NCBI GenBank assembly: GCA_009602725.1
Contig: WELB01000076.1
Span: 218,616 to 276,726, forward strand
Reading direction: 5' to 3'
Source: Spirogloea muscicola
Taxonomy: Eukaryota > Streptophyta > Zygnematophyceae > Spirogloeales > Spirogloeaceae
DNA length: 58,111 nt
The notes beneath the pieces were generated by a model. The model did not search any database and was not told the origin of the DNA. It saw only the letters and a program-made list of their open reading frames with translations. The first letter of the stretch is position 1. Each line of letters starts with the position of its first letter. Below, in pieces: positions 38,060 through 48,735 of this stretch. The translations under genes were made by a program, and so were the position numbers.

Positions 38060-38430
38060 ACTCAATAAGTACGAGTGAGGAGCCTCAGATCCGACAGACT
38101 AGCTGCCGGGAAGCTATCACCCTGACGAAAGCCAGAGCCTGCTCCAGTGCACGCCGGCCGTGGACCATGAAGCGCTGGGCCACGGAGGCGGCAGTCTGCG
38201 CCCAGCTGCCGAGGTATGCCGCCCGGCAAGAACGGGCGAGCGGGCGCAGGCCGAGACCACCGTGGCTGAGGGGTTGCGCCGCCCTGGTGGATAGCGGCGG
38301 GCGACTGGAGGAAGCCCTGGTGGCGGACCAGGGCCGCCAAGCTCGCCACCATGCCTGCATAAAATTCTGCGTACGCCGCCAACGCCCCTGGGGACGGCGG
38401 AGTGGCCTGCGTCAAGTACTGGGGCCGCTG
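38060..38430 (-). mobile_element. Retroelement C-terminal fragment (copy G)
   Basis: The minus strand ends QGDSFPAASLSDLRLLTRTY and stop at about 38062, preceded in another frame by VAQRFMVHGRRALEQALAF. A more distant member with a changed last motif (LLTRTY). Confidence 0.6.
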
Positions 38431-38431
38431 C

Positions 38432-39213
38432 CCAATGGGCGAGCACTGTCTTCTTTTTCTCTCTTTGCTTTCACAGCCGATTCTTTCATATCAGCAGCCG
38501 CTTCTCCCGCAGCGGCGCCGGGGCCGGCCTCTCTTGCATCGTCATGTGAGGAGCGTCGGTTGGGATGGGGGAGGGCGGCAGTTCGGCCGCCCGGCGTGGG
38601 CCCACCGGCGCCAGGGCGGCGCCGGGGGTGGCGCCACCCCGCGGGCCGGCGGCGCTCGAGAATACCAGCATCATGCCTCCGGCAGCTGCGGCGGATGGCC
38701 GCATCCACACCCGGCGCGCCGATCACGTCGCCAGCGCGCTCGGCGGGGGGCCTCGGCTAATCGCCGACGTTGTCACGACTTACTTTGTTTCGAGCAGCGC
38801 CAAACGCTCGTCGGAGGAGGCGGGCTACGCAGTCCGCCAAGCAGCGGGCGCAAAGGAACGGAAATACTCGGACCACCCGGTAGGAGACGACTTTGTTCAC
38901 TGGCAGTCGACGTGCACGGAGCCTTTGGCACGAATGGCTTGACTTGCTTCATCACCTTGCGCGGCGTGCAGCGGCCTGCCGCCTAGGGCAGCAGGGCGAG
39001 CAGCCCGGCTTCAACGTCGCCGGGTCCCTCGCTCAAGTCTTCCGAATGCATTTGGCCATCTCAATGCAGCGGTCCCTTGCCTTCGCGGTTCACTTGCGCG
39101 CAGGCCGAGCTTTGGCGGCGGCCTCCGGCTTCCGTCAGGGCGACGTCTTTTCACCGGCTAGCTACTCAGACTTGCATCTCCTGACTAGAGGTCACTGCGC
39201 GTTCCCGGGCTGA
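38432..39213 (+). mobile_element. R2-like endonuclease fragment (copy H)
   Basis: Starts with the tail CAATGGGCGAGCACTGTCTT and the ACAGCCGATTC variant. Coding from about 38600: RRADHVASALGGG, LIADVVTTYF, AKERKYSDHPVGDD, then after a frameshift near 38890 DVHGAFG, AGSLAQVFRMHLAISMQ, GRALAAASGFRQGD and SDLHLLTRGH. The second acidic residue of DVVTTD is Tyr here. A long Pro- and Ala-rich stretch precedes the domain. Confidence 0.75.
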
Positions 39214-39239
39214 TGTCTTAGTCCTAGTCCTTCGCACTC

Positions 39240-39312
39240 CAGCTCCTTCAGACCTTGTCCATACCTTTGGGCTGGCCTTTCCCAGCCACCAGTCAATCTG
39301 GCCGCGCTTTCT
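39240..39312 (+). repeat. Hairpin tail module, CAGTCAATCTGG variant
   Basis: CAGACCTTGTCCATACCTTT, GGGCTGGCCTTTCCCAGCCA, then CCAGTCAATCTGGCCGCGCT, right after copy H and so a plausible 3' end for it. Confidence 0.75.
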
Positions 39313-39613
39313 TTTCCCTTCTGCTGCTTGGCGTGGTACATGGCCTGCTTTGCTGGCTCTTGTTGTACGAATGCTGTGTGGATCGGCAAGCCCGGGCTGC
39401 TGGTGGAGCGAGGAAAAGCGGGGAAGGCATTGGGACGGGGCTGCACGGTGAAATGAGCAAAGGTTTCCTCACACGGACTCGTAGCTGGTGTGCAAGTGGC
39501 CCGCCCACCGCACGCGCCGCAAGACGCCGTTTGGGAGCGTGCCCGTCAACGCCACTGGTGGCCCGGGCGTATTCTGCGGCGACGGCTCCTTGGAAGCGGC
39601 GCCGGAGCCTTGT

Positions 39614-39684
39614 TTGAAGAAAGCGCGGCTAGATTGACTGGTGGCTGGGAAAGGCACCAGTCAATCTGGCCGCGCTTTCTTCAA
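39614..39684. repeat. 30-bp stem hairpin, one mismatch
   Basis: Arms 39614-39643 and 39655-39684 (left core GCGCGGCTAGATTGACTGG; right core CCAGTCAATCTGGCCGCGC) are reverse complements with one mismatch, around an 11-base loop GCTGGGAAAGG. It is two opposite copies of the CAGTCAATCTGG tail meeting at the hairpin. Confidence 0.9.
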
Positions 39685-40530
39685 GGCCAGCCCAAAGTTG
39701 GACGGCGGCGAGAGGACCGGATCCCATGACCTTCTCAGGGACGGCATGCAGGGTGTCTTCATCGAGGCGGGCTACAAGGTGGCCGTAGAGCATTTGTCGA
39801 TGATGCCCACCGTGCGCGGCGCCGATGGTCAGCTCCACACCCGGCGCGCCGACCGAGTCGCCATCCCGCCCGGCGGCGGTCCGTGTATCATCGCGGATGT
39901 GGTGACCGCCGACTGTGTCGACTCCGCCAACCCCTCCAAGTCGGCGGCGACCGCTGCGCATGCAATCGCTTTGGCGGCCCGGGGCAAGGAGCGGAAGTAT
40001 GCAGATCACCCCCCAGGCGAAGAATTTGCGGCCCTTGCCATCGACGTCCACGGGGCTTATGGCAGCGGCTGGCTGGATCTCCTCCAGCGGCTTGCCCGGC
40101 AGGCCATCGAGCGGCGGCCGGGTCCGCCAGGAAAATGCGTGTATATTAAGAGATGGGGAGGGGCCAGGGGGGCTGCCCGGCTTCAACGCGGCCGGCTCCC
40201 TGGCCCAGGTCTTCCAGATGCGGCTCTCCGTGTCCCTTCAACGCTCCCTCGCTCATGCCGTCCACTCGCGCGCGGGCCGTGCTATTGTTGCTGCTTCCGG
40301 GTCTCGTCTGCCTGCATCTTTTCCAGCTTCGAGCTACTCTGACCTGATGTTGCTCACCCGCGGGTATTGAGCTTCCTGTGGGTCCGTCTTGTCTAGTTGT
40401 CTAGATGCCTAGCTGTGAATTTTCCCTTCTTTCCGGCATCTGTTGTGGCTCTTTGGTTTTTGTGCATTATTTTCTGGCTGGCTTCTGCCAGCTCCTCTTT
40501 TCTATGGGCGAGCTCCTCTTAGGAATGGAC
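39685..40530 (+). mobile_element. R2-like endonuclease ORF and tail (copy I)
   Basis: The least broken endonuclease: GGERTGSHDLLRDGMQGVF, AGYKVAVEHLSMMP, HTRRADRVAIPPGGGP, IADVVTADC, GKERKYADHPPGEEF, DVHGAYGSGWLDLLQRLA (39700-40120). After one frameshift near 40130 come AGSLAQVFQMRLSVSLQRSL, GRAIVAASGSR and SYSDLMLLTRGY with stop at about 40370. The 3' UTR leads to GGCTGGCTTCTGCCAGCTCC and TATGGGCGAGC at about 40470-40515. The N-terminal side is cut at the hairpin just before it. Confidence 0.8.
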
Positions 40531-40659
40531 AAGGTCTAAAGGAGCCGGAGTGCGAAGGATTTGTTTGGGGTCGACCGTGGCGGCTAGCCGTACGACGCCT
40601 GAGGTTCGTCTGGAGCGTGGGCACGATTCTTCCAGTGAAAGAGAGAAAGACGCTTCCAT

Positions 40660-41240
40660 GAGAGGGCGGTGGCTGGAGGAGGCCAGCTCAGAGAAAAGAA
40701 TTCACAAAGTTGTAAGGGCCAGGGTAGAAAAAGGGCCCGACTGCTGTAACTGGTGACAGACAGAAATGTAAGGGGCGATTAGGGGTAATCGATACCGGTA
40801 AAGAAAGTGGTGGCGAAAAAGAGCTGTAAACCGCCAGCCCACGGAAGTGTGACGTGTATCATGAGTGGTGGAGGGTGAAAGAGAGAGGGAGAGACAGAAA
40901 GAGAGAAGCAGCCCTATGGAAACAGCTCATTGCGATCAAGGCGATGGCTTTGATCGGCCAGCCCAAAAGAAAGTGAGCAGAAGAATATGAATGCTTCCAG
41001 TAGGGGGCGTCGGTTGTGATTGGCCAGACCACAAAACTAATCCAAGGGGAGCGAGACAAGCACAGCACATGACCCTAGCGGCAAGCAATAGGATTGCCTG
41101 TCGGACTTGTAATTTGTGGGGTACCCCCTCGCTTGTGGGCAATCTTGCCTTGATAATATCAGAAGAAGAGACACATCCAGTAGATGGCGATGGCTGTGGG
41201 AGGCCAGCCAGACAAAGAATGAACAAACTTTGAAGGGGCC
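40660..41240 (-). repeat. Minus-strand hairpin module cluster
   Basis: In plus-strand reading, GGTGGCTGGAGGAGGCCAGC at about 40668, CCGCCAGCCCAC at 40832, GATGGCTTTGATCGGCCAGC at 40943, GTTGTGATTGGCCAG at 41013 and GATGGCTGTGGGAGGCCAGC at 41186 are each followed by AAAG.AT..ACAA.. and a short spacer. They diverge more than the 36-kb copies. A GA-rich tract lies at 40880-40910. Confidence 0.6.
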
Positions 41241-41570
41241 AGAGAAAGCGCTAAAGCACACAATGAATCAAGCGGCCACGAGGCCCTCAGTAACCTCTGT
41301 TTTATAGCCGCAGGTCGGAAAAACCAGTCACTGGGTAGCAGGTCCCCTGGCCGGAACCAGAGGCTGCAGCCAATGCGCCACCGGCACGCATACGCAACGC
41401 CCGTGCTGTTGATCGCTGCAGCAAGACAGACAGGCACATGCAATACACCTGAGCAAGAGAGCTTGCTGCGTTGAAGTCAGCCGGCTCTTGTGGTAACGGC
41501 GGGACACAGTGCCAAACGCCCCGCAAACATCGATGGTGAGAGGGAAGTATATATCCACCCTCTTCATGCT
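41240..41570 (-). mobile_element. Retroelement C-terminal fragment (copy J)
   Basis: Minus strand: YFPLTIDVCGAFG, then in another frame NAASSLAQVYCMCLSVLLQR, GGALAAASGSGQG and FSDLRL with stop at about 41302, where the usual LLxRGY has been lost. Truncated before the catalytic core. Confidence 0.7.
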
Positions 41571-41856
41571 GCTCCTTGCTCAGATGGAATGCTTACAGCA
41601 CACATTTACTCCTCTGAGCTGCAGCTTCAAGTGCAAAGAAGCAGAAGTCGAGCTTGCTGATAAGTGCTAAATGTTTACGGGTGTCGGTAATTCTAGGCTG
41701 TAAAAATGTAAGTATAAACTTGATCGTCAGTACCTCTCTCCTTGCCACAATACTGAGAGATTCGACGTGTACAAACTCGAATGGCTATGCAACAAACTCG
41801 AATGGCATGCAAATTTTCGTGCATGATAAGAATCTTATGTACATGTCTGCAGAGGC

Positions 41857-44800
41857 CTAGAATGTCCAGGCCTCAAGAAGGCTGGCTAGCTCATGCTGCT
41901 CGGTTGCTGACAATGCCTGCCTGTACATATCCCTCAGCCTCTTGAGATCTTTCGCCTGCTCCTTTGGCGAAGCTTGACTTTGTGCTGGCCCGCGTGCTTC
42001 GGAGGTTTTCAAAGCGGCACCTAGCATGTCCTTCAGCAGGCTCTGCAGTCTCCTCAATAATCGCTTGAGGACATCGACTGAAAGACCTCCTGCAAAGCCC
42101 TTGGATGAACCATCTGGTGCAAGTTTAACCGCCAAAGCTCTCCTCGTATCCAGCAGCTGACGAAAGGCTGCCCCATGTGCCTGAAAAGACAACACGAGCA
42201 GGACAGAAGCTCAGTAGCAGAGTAAGTGGTCACTACCTGCAGATAGTACACCTCGAGTGTCAATAAGGCAGCGCAACAGAGCACTAAATGGAAGCAAAGC
42301 TGACTAGCTACCTTCTGCTGATCTGACTCGGAGTAGGCCTTCAGAAGTAAATCTGCTCGCTCAACCGCAATGTCAACAAAGAAGTCTGGATACTTCTCGG
42401 GCTTGTAGAACTTCAGCGCCTCCTGCCAGGAAGTATCAGCTAGTGCTGCAGTCTTGTGCACCCGATCCAAGTCAGACATGCTAGTCCTGGGCCTGCTAGA
42501 TACTGGCTGCTGCCTGGGCGCCTTTCTGGCATGCACAAGCGCTGAAACAGCCTTGTCCCTGTGATAGCAGGCCAGGAGGTACTGCGCGTATGCAACCTCC
42601 TGGTCGCAAGTGGCCCCAACCACTTTATAATGTGTTATTGCACTGGCAAAAGCTTCATCTGCCGTTGATACCCTCTCCGGTACCTGACCTTGCATGCTCT
42701 TCCACCTGACATGTGAACCCTGTCTACCAGACTCTGTCAAATCTGCCCTGAACACCCCATTCTGAGTATCTGGTCCAGGATTCAGCTCCTGCCGTGCAAG
42801 TAACATGCCGAGGCAGAGATATGTGTGCGCATACTGCATGTGAGCCTCTCTCCAGACACCATTGGAGCCAGCCTGCTGCCCCTCCTTCTTCGCATGGACC
42901 TCCGCCTGCGCCGCAGAGTAGAAGGCCAAAGCTTCTATGTACAACTGCCGGGCCTCATTGGAAGAAGTTGCACTTCTCAAGCTTGCTTCTTGAACTGCGC
43001 TGCAAGTATCAGACGCCCTGCTTGCAGCAGCGGCAGCAGCCACCAGAGCCTCTGCAGCTGCTCTCCTCCCGTGCCCCATGTTGCAGAAAATCAGTGCCAC
43101 ATTGGCTCCATCACCGACCTTCTTGAAAGTCAGAGCAGCCGCCTCAAATGCTGCCTCAGCCAACTCGCTCTGATTGCATGCCAGGTATCGCCGCCCCAGC
43201 TCATTACTTGCCCAGCCCTCCTTTCGGAGCGCTGCCTTCTGATCCTCATTGGCCTCAGCTTCTTCACCAAGAGCCGCCGCCGATGCTGCGTAGCAACTGG
43301 CCGCCGCTGCAAAGTTGATCTTCCAACTTGCAGTCACAGGACGCCCAAAGCAACTCACTGCTTGCTGCTGTCCTGCCGTGGCACTTGACGTGCTCGCGGG
43401 AACTCTTTCTGCTTGCTCTTGAGGTCCACAGTGCAACATCCCTTCACCGTCAGCAGCAAGACTGCTGCAGGCATATGTTACGTCACTGGAGGGGAGGCCC
43501 ACTCCAAGCACGCCATTCCCTGGACGCTTCTGAACATCTGTCAATGCTCCAGCAGCAGTTTCACAAGCTTCCTCTCTCAGAGCTGTACTGCTGCTGGCAG
43601 AAAGCCCCTGAGCTTCTGAGCTTGGCGGGTCACTTGCTTGTGTCTCTTGATCATCTGGAAAGCCATCAGCAGATGATCGCCTGCGGCCATCGCTTCTCTG
43701 CTTGATCTCCTTATCCACTCGCTTTTGGCCACGCCTGGCACGTGAGGTGCCACCACCAGCCATGGAGCTCTCCGTACTGCTGCTGGCGCTGTTGCCACTG
43801 CTGGCTCTGTCACTGAGGCAGCTGCAGGACACCTCTCTGCAGCTGCTGCACGTGCTCCTCTCCTGCCAGCCAAAGGGATGCAGTAAGTGCATGCCCAGTG
43901 CATGCGGCAGTAGCATATCTCGCTAACATCACGTCTTTCGCTGCATTATACATCAGCATGCCGTCGAGTCATCTCACGCTTGACAAGAAGGTGGCAAGTT
44001 TGCAAGTCAAACCACTGACCTGACCAGCTTTTTTCCTCAGCCGCTTCACCTCCCTCACCACGTGGTTGGGGATGCTCAGCTCGGCCACGTCCTCCTGCTG
44101 CGTGGGTGCCTCGGCCACGTCTCTCGTCATCTCAACGTACAGGTCCCCGACCAGAGCCCACAGCTTGTACCAGAAGGGGCCCTGCTTGACATTACTCACC
44201 GCTACTTGGTGGCCGAGCACTGAGGAGCCACGGTCAGCTGAGCTCTCAAACTTCAGCTCTGCTGCCCTCTTCTCAGAGAGCTTCTCTTGCAAGGAGTCAC
44301 AGACAAGCCCAGCCAGCTCCGCAGCTCTGAGTGCCTTCAGTAGCTCGCAGGCCTCCTTGTAGGCCTCGGCAAGTGCAAGGTACGACTCGCCCAGAAGCAT
44401 GATGAGCTCCCCAAGCTTCTTATCACCAGCAAGGAGGCAATTGAGCGGATCTGAGCTGAATGGCAAGCAGGCAGGCTCGCCGCACACGCATACTGGCAGC
44501 TCGTGGCGCTTAGCTGTGCGGCATTGCGCCTTCTCAATATTCTGCTGGTTGTTCACAAGAAGGTGACGCTGCCATCGCAAGGCCTTGATAGCCTGTGATA
44601 TGTGGTGCACAGCGGAGAGGCGAGCAGCGACTTGCTCACATAAGTCATCCCTGGCAGTAGACAGAGCCTCGCTTGTGCATGGCTGGACTTTGTCCCTCTC
44701 ACACGTCAGTTCGTCTCTTGAGCGATGCCTGTCCCCATCCACGCCGACCGATATAATTTCTTCGCTGCTGACACTATCATCCTGAGCAGCACTCCAGGGC

Positions 44801-47800
44801 TGGCTCGATGAAGTCGTTGCAGAAATACATGAAAGCTGGTGAGGCAAGGCCACTTCTTGAAGAGGGCCAGACAGCTGCAGATCTGCTGGATTGCTATGAT
44901 GTGCCCTTCCGCCCCTTAAAGCTTGACTGTCAGGCTCACTTTGTTCACTTGCCCTGGATGAGAGCGCGGATAGCTCCTGCAACATCTCTGCACTGTAAGG
45001 TTGTGATGATGCCATGGCTTTGGCTGACTCCAGGAAAGTGGCTACATCAGTCCAACCAATGCAGTGACTGCGCCATATCAGTAGCAGTCGTGCAACTTGC
45101 TCATGAGCAAAAGCCCGTACACCCTGTCAGTGCAGCATTCTGCAGTGTCAGAGTAAGAACTTGTATTTCAAGTGTCAGCATTACCAGCAAGCTACCAAAG
45201 AGATGAGTGTGAGTGCTAAGCTAACATACCATCTGTGTCCTTACAATGCATCACATCAACGTTGGTATCATGTACATGTACAATTGAGCAATACCATCTT
45301 GGGCAACGAGTAAACGAGGCAAATGTTGTGCTCCTACCGGATGGTCGTGCTCGCCTATAAGCAGCAGACTCTTCACAAACCACGAGCCACACTTCTTCCG
45401 CTCTGCTTGATTCTGGCAGGCAAGGACGAAGCCGGTGTTAAGAACACCATGGGTCCATGAGATTTGAGAGCTGAGAGCATCCCCTCTTATGGATCATGAT
45501 CAACTTATATTGTCCCGTACACCACCTTCACCATCTAGGACACATGGTACATATACTGCCACAGAGAAATTACGGTGCTTCATCAACCCATGAGGTGGAA
45601 AAGGGCCTAGATACCTGAGAGCTGGAGAGGATTAGTGCAAGACGATACAGTAACATAGCAAGAGGTAAAGAAAGGTCGCCTCTGCCATTTGTGCTGCTTG
45701 GCAATGGCCATCTGCTGGCTGCAGGACTCGAAGTGGCAGCCTTGGCCAGGACAGACAGATCAAACAATTGTATGACGTCATCACCAGCCTTTTTGAAGAG
45801 CTGTTGCAAGATCCACAAGAAAAATGGTACTGGTAAGTACCTTGAACAGCTCAGATTACTGAGCTGTTTAAGCACAAAAAGCACAGTTGAATGTGACTGG
45901 ACTGCCTATGAGGCAAATGCATCTGCGCCTCACAGCTATTAGCACTGACCTGGCCCATTCCTGTGCTTTTAAAGCTGCTGATAAATACTTGCTCCTCTCA
46001 ACCAGCCTCACAAATAACTCTCAACATATACACAGCATGTCTCCTAAATTCTGTAAGTCATACCCTTGGCAGTAAAGCTTCATTGGCCCTTACCCAATAG
46101 CTGCCGGGGTCACGTGTGCAATTGGTTTGCAAGAATGTGAAGACCGAGAGAGCATTCTCCTGTACAATGTGGGGATGGAAAAAGGTTGTGCCATCTTCAG
46201 CAAGACCCTTTAAAAGATATATTTCATCCGTCTTGAGGAGTTCAAAGGTCTGAACAACACCATCTTCATGGTAGCAGATTGCCAGCTCTGGTACGCACGC
46301 CATGACGTTATCCAGCCATGCATCCAGCCACATAAGGGGAGTGACCTGTCGCCCACGAATACCTGTCAGATGACCACCTTAATGGCGAAGTCTATGGAGC
46401 CCTATTTTTGCGAAACATGGCATGCATCATCATGACAATCAACAGCATACAGAAGACGACAGAATCAAAACCTGCAGAGCATGAGCAAGATGGCAACGAG
46501 ACACACCATCTCACCTTTGCACCAATCTCCATTAAATGGAGAGAGGTAGCCGAGTGTTCCCTGCTACTGAATAGCAGGACGTCGCTTCCGACAAGCATCC
46601 TAAGGTGACGGAAGTGCCAGAAAATTATGCGCAAGAAGCCTTCGAGTAGCTCGGGCCTTCCTTGCCTTTCATCACTGTCCATGTTCTTTTTGTGACCTTC
46701 ACCCTGAATATTTGCAGGAACTTTGCAGCAGGTTGAAGCAGAAGCACTGCTGCGTGGCCTTCCTCCACCCTGCTTTGCTCGCACACTCCGGAGGTCAGAC
46801 AGCATGCTTGTACAGCTGTGCATCTGCTGGTTCCCACTGCCTTGGTCAGCTGATGCGCCTGCCACATGATGCACCTCAACCTTGTCTGTAGTGTGCTGAG
46901 CTGTGCTCTCACAAGGTGCACCCTCATGGCCCAGTTTCTTGGTCGCAAAGTCTGATGTAGCAGTGGCGCCAGCTGTTTCATCTTCCAAACTCAGCCTAGA
47001 CTGCATAGCAAACCAAGAGAAGAACACCTTCTCCATGGCCTTGACATGACGTGGCTTTTCTCTCAAATTACTCTGACAGGCTTCTGGTCTGCAGGCAACG
47101 ATTCTTTCTCTTAGATTTCCTGCATTTAAGGTATAAGAGTAGTCACACTACTCACAACCATTTCACCAGAGCAGGTAAAACAGCGATCACCACTGAAACA
47201 GAACATGTCATAGAGAATGCATCTCTAAGTCCCCACCCGGATATAAGCCAAAATGCTGTGACGAGTGCAACTTCAGGCAGGTTCTTGGAAGAGCTTGAAA
47301 ACAGACCCACTGTTGAGGACCAAAGTCCGCCCCACACGGTGGACGCCCACGGAGAGCCTGGCCTTGCAGTATGGCACCTTGAAGATTTGCTTCAGGAGGT
47401 CTGCGGGAGCAATCACGTCCATGTCGCTCCCATATGCGGCCAAGCCCGTGACAGCAAGCGCCTCCCCCTTGCGAGCAAGTGCCTTCTGAAAGTAGCCGCC
47501 TCCCCAAGAGCCAAGTGAAGGACCTGCGCCCCAAATCATGACAAATGTAAGCCTCACATTCCTCAGGCTCTTCATAGCTACATACTTGCAGTCTGCGGTG
47601 CGAGCAAACCAGTGGGCAACACGTTTCCGTAGAGCTGCAGGAGATTCACTTTCACCAAGTTAGGTGAACATACTTTACAGTGTTAATGACGTTGCGCCGA
47701 GCACCACTGACCTCCAGCAGCCTTCTCGAAAGCTGCGGAACATCGCTCCTCAAAGAGTGGGTAGGCTTGTGGTGGTGCTTTCAACTCCGCTCCATCTAAT

Positions 47801-48269
47801 AAGAGGCCGTCATTTGATACGCAGGGCCTGTATGGAGGAAGTTATACAGACCGTCTCAGCTCAAGCTCGTGTCTGACTATAATCACATATCAATCACACT
47901 TCAGCTCGCAGGAGTCTCGCACCAAATGGCGGGAAAAGTCGGGTGGCCCTTGCTGAGTGATTTTGGCATATCGGACAGCAGGGAGAAAAATTTTAGACGG
48001 TAGTCACATGTGAATGTAAACGGCTCGAGATCGGGTCACAAATCGCGGTCTGAACAGGATCGTGTAGCGCATGCTCAAAGGAGAGAGCGGCGCAAGCAGG
48101 ACGAGTTGAAGAGGCACCTGTCCAGCAGGACGGTAGCGGCGGAGGCGCCGCAGGCGCGCGACTGCTGCGAGAGCAGCGCGGGGTCGACGGGGACGGGGAG
48201 GGAGCCGATGACGAGGCTCTGCTGCGGCGGCCGCGTGAGCGGCAGGCAGGCCACCTTGGCGTCCTCCAT
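41857..48269 (-). CDS. EDRF1: EDRF1 family TPR protein
   Basis: Homologue of erythroid differentiation-related factor 1, a large protein found in animals and plants; its function in algae is unknown. Eleven exons downwards: 48269-48118, 47749-47713, 47634-47586, 47523-47307, 47088-46515, 46345-46094, 45800-45615, 45412-45338, 45123-44020, 43862-42312, 42180-41857. They total 4521 nt, 1506 aa. Landmarks: GSLPVPVD near the start, DVIAPADLLKQIFKVPY and VGRTLVLNSG, FRHLRMLVGSDVLLFS, WLDAWLDNVMACVPELAICY with DGVVQTFELLKTDEIYLLKG, AGDDVIQLFDLSVL, HVVREVKRLRKKAGQ, CSSCREVSCSCLSDRASSG, ELGRRYLACNQ, ICNMGHGRRA-like FCNMGHGRRA, and HMQYAHTYLCLGMLLAR (TPR-like helices). Two exons are unusually long for this genome (1104 and 1551 nt). 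Gene starts 466 bp from the divergent NF-YC start. Confidence 0.93.
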
Positions 48270-48735
48270 CTGTCCGCCGCCGCCGCCGCCGCCGCCGCGG
48301 GCGCGGCGACGGCAGCGAGGAGCGCCAGTGAGATCAGTCACATGCAGGTTAAGTTTCGCAGTTTCCGCTAAAATGGCTGCATCTCGGCTGGCCAGGGTAG
48401 GGGGCGTGGGGGGGTCCCGCACCCAGCCGGGGTCTTAACTACAAATTACCTGTGCGTAAGCGGAGACGGGGCGCCGGCAACCACGGCCGCGCAAAGCCGT
48501 CCGATGCACCCCAACCGAGGGCCATCGAGCGCCTGCTCCCGCCTTTTGCCCTCCCGTTACTTTCAAAGGACCCAAATGGCCTTCCCTAGGGCTCATCCCC
48601 CAACGCTGGCCGCGCCCCCCGCCGCGCCCGCCGCCGCGCCCGTCGCCGCGCCCNAGCGCCGCAGGGCAGCGCGGAAGGCGGCGCTGAGGCCCGCCGCCGT
48701 TGCCGGCACGGAGCGGCGCGGCCGCCGCCGCCGCC
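48270..48735. promoter_or_regulatory. Shared EDRF1/NF-YC upstream region
   Basis: Only 466 bp separate two divergent start codons. Both edges are (GCC)n-rich, with a less GC-rich middle (48330-48590). A single-N gap is at 48654. It must hold both promoters; no specific motif is claimed. Confidence 0.6.

Noticed and set aside
35590-41570. CRISPR-like array of repeats
   Set aside because: Repeats are unevenly spaced, in both orientations, diverged and linked to retroelement ORFs in a eukaryotic genome.
42825-43388. 187-codon plus-strand frame
   Set aside because: Shadow of the long EDRF1 exon on the other strand.
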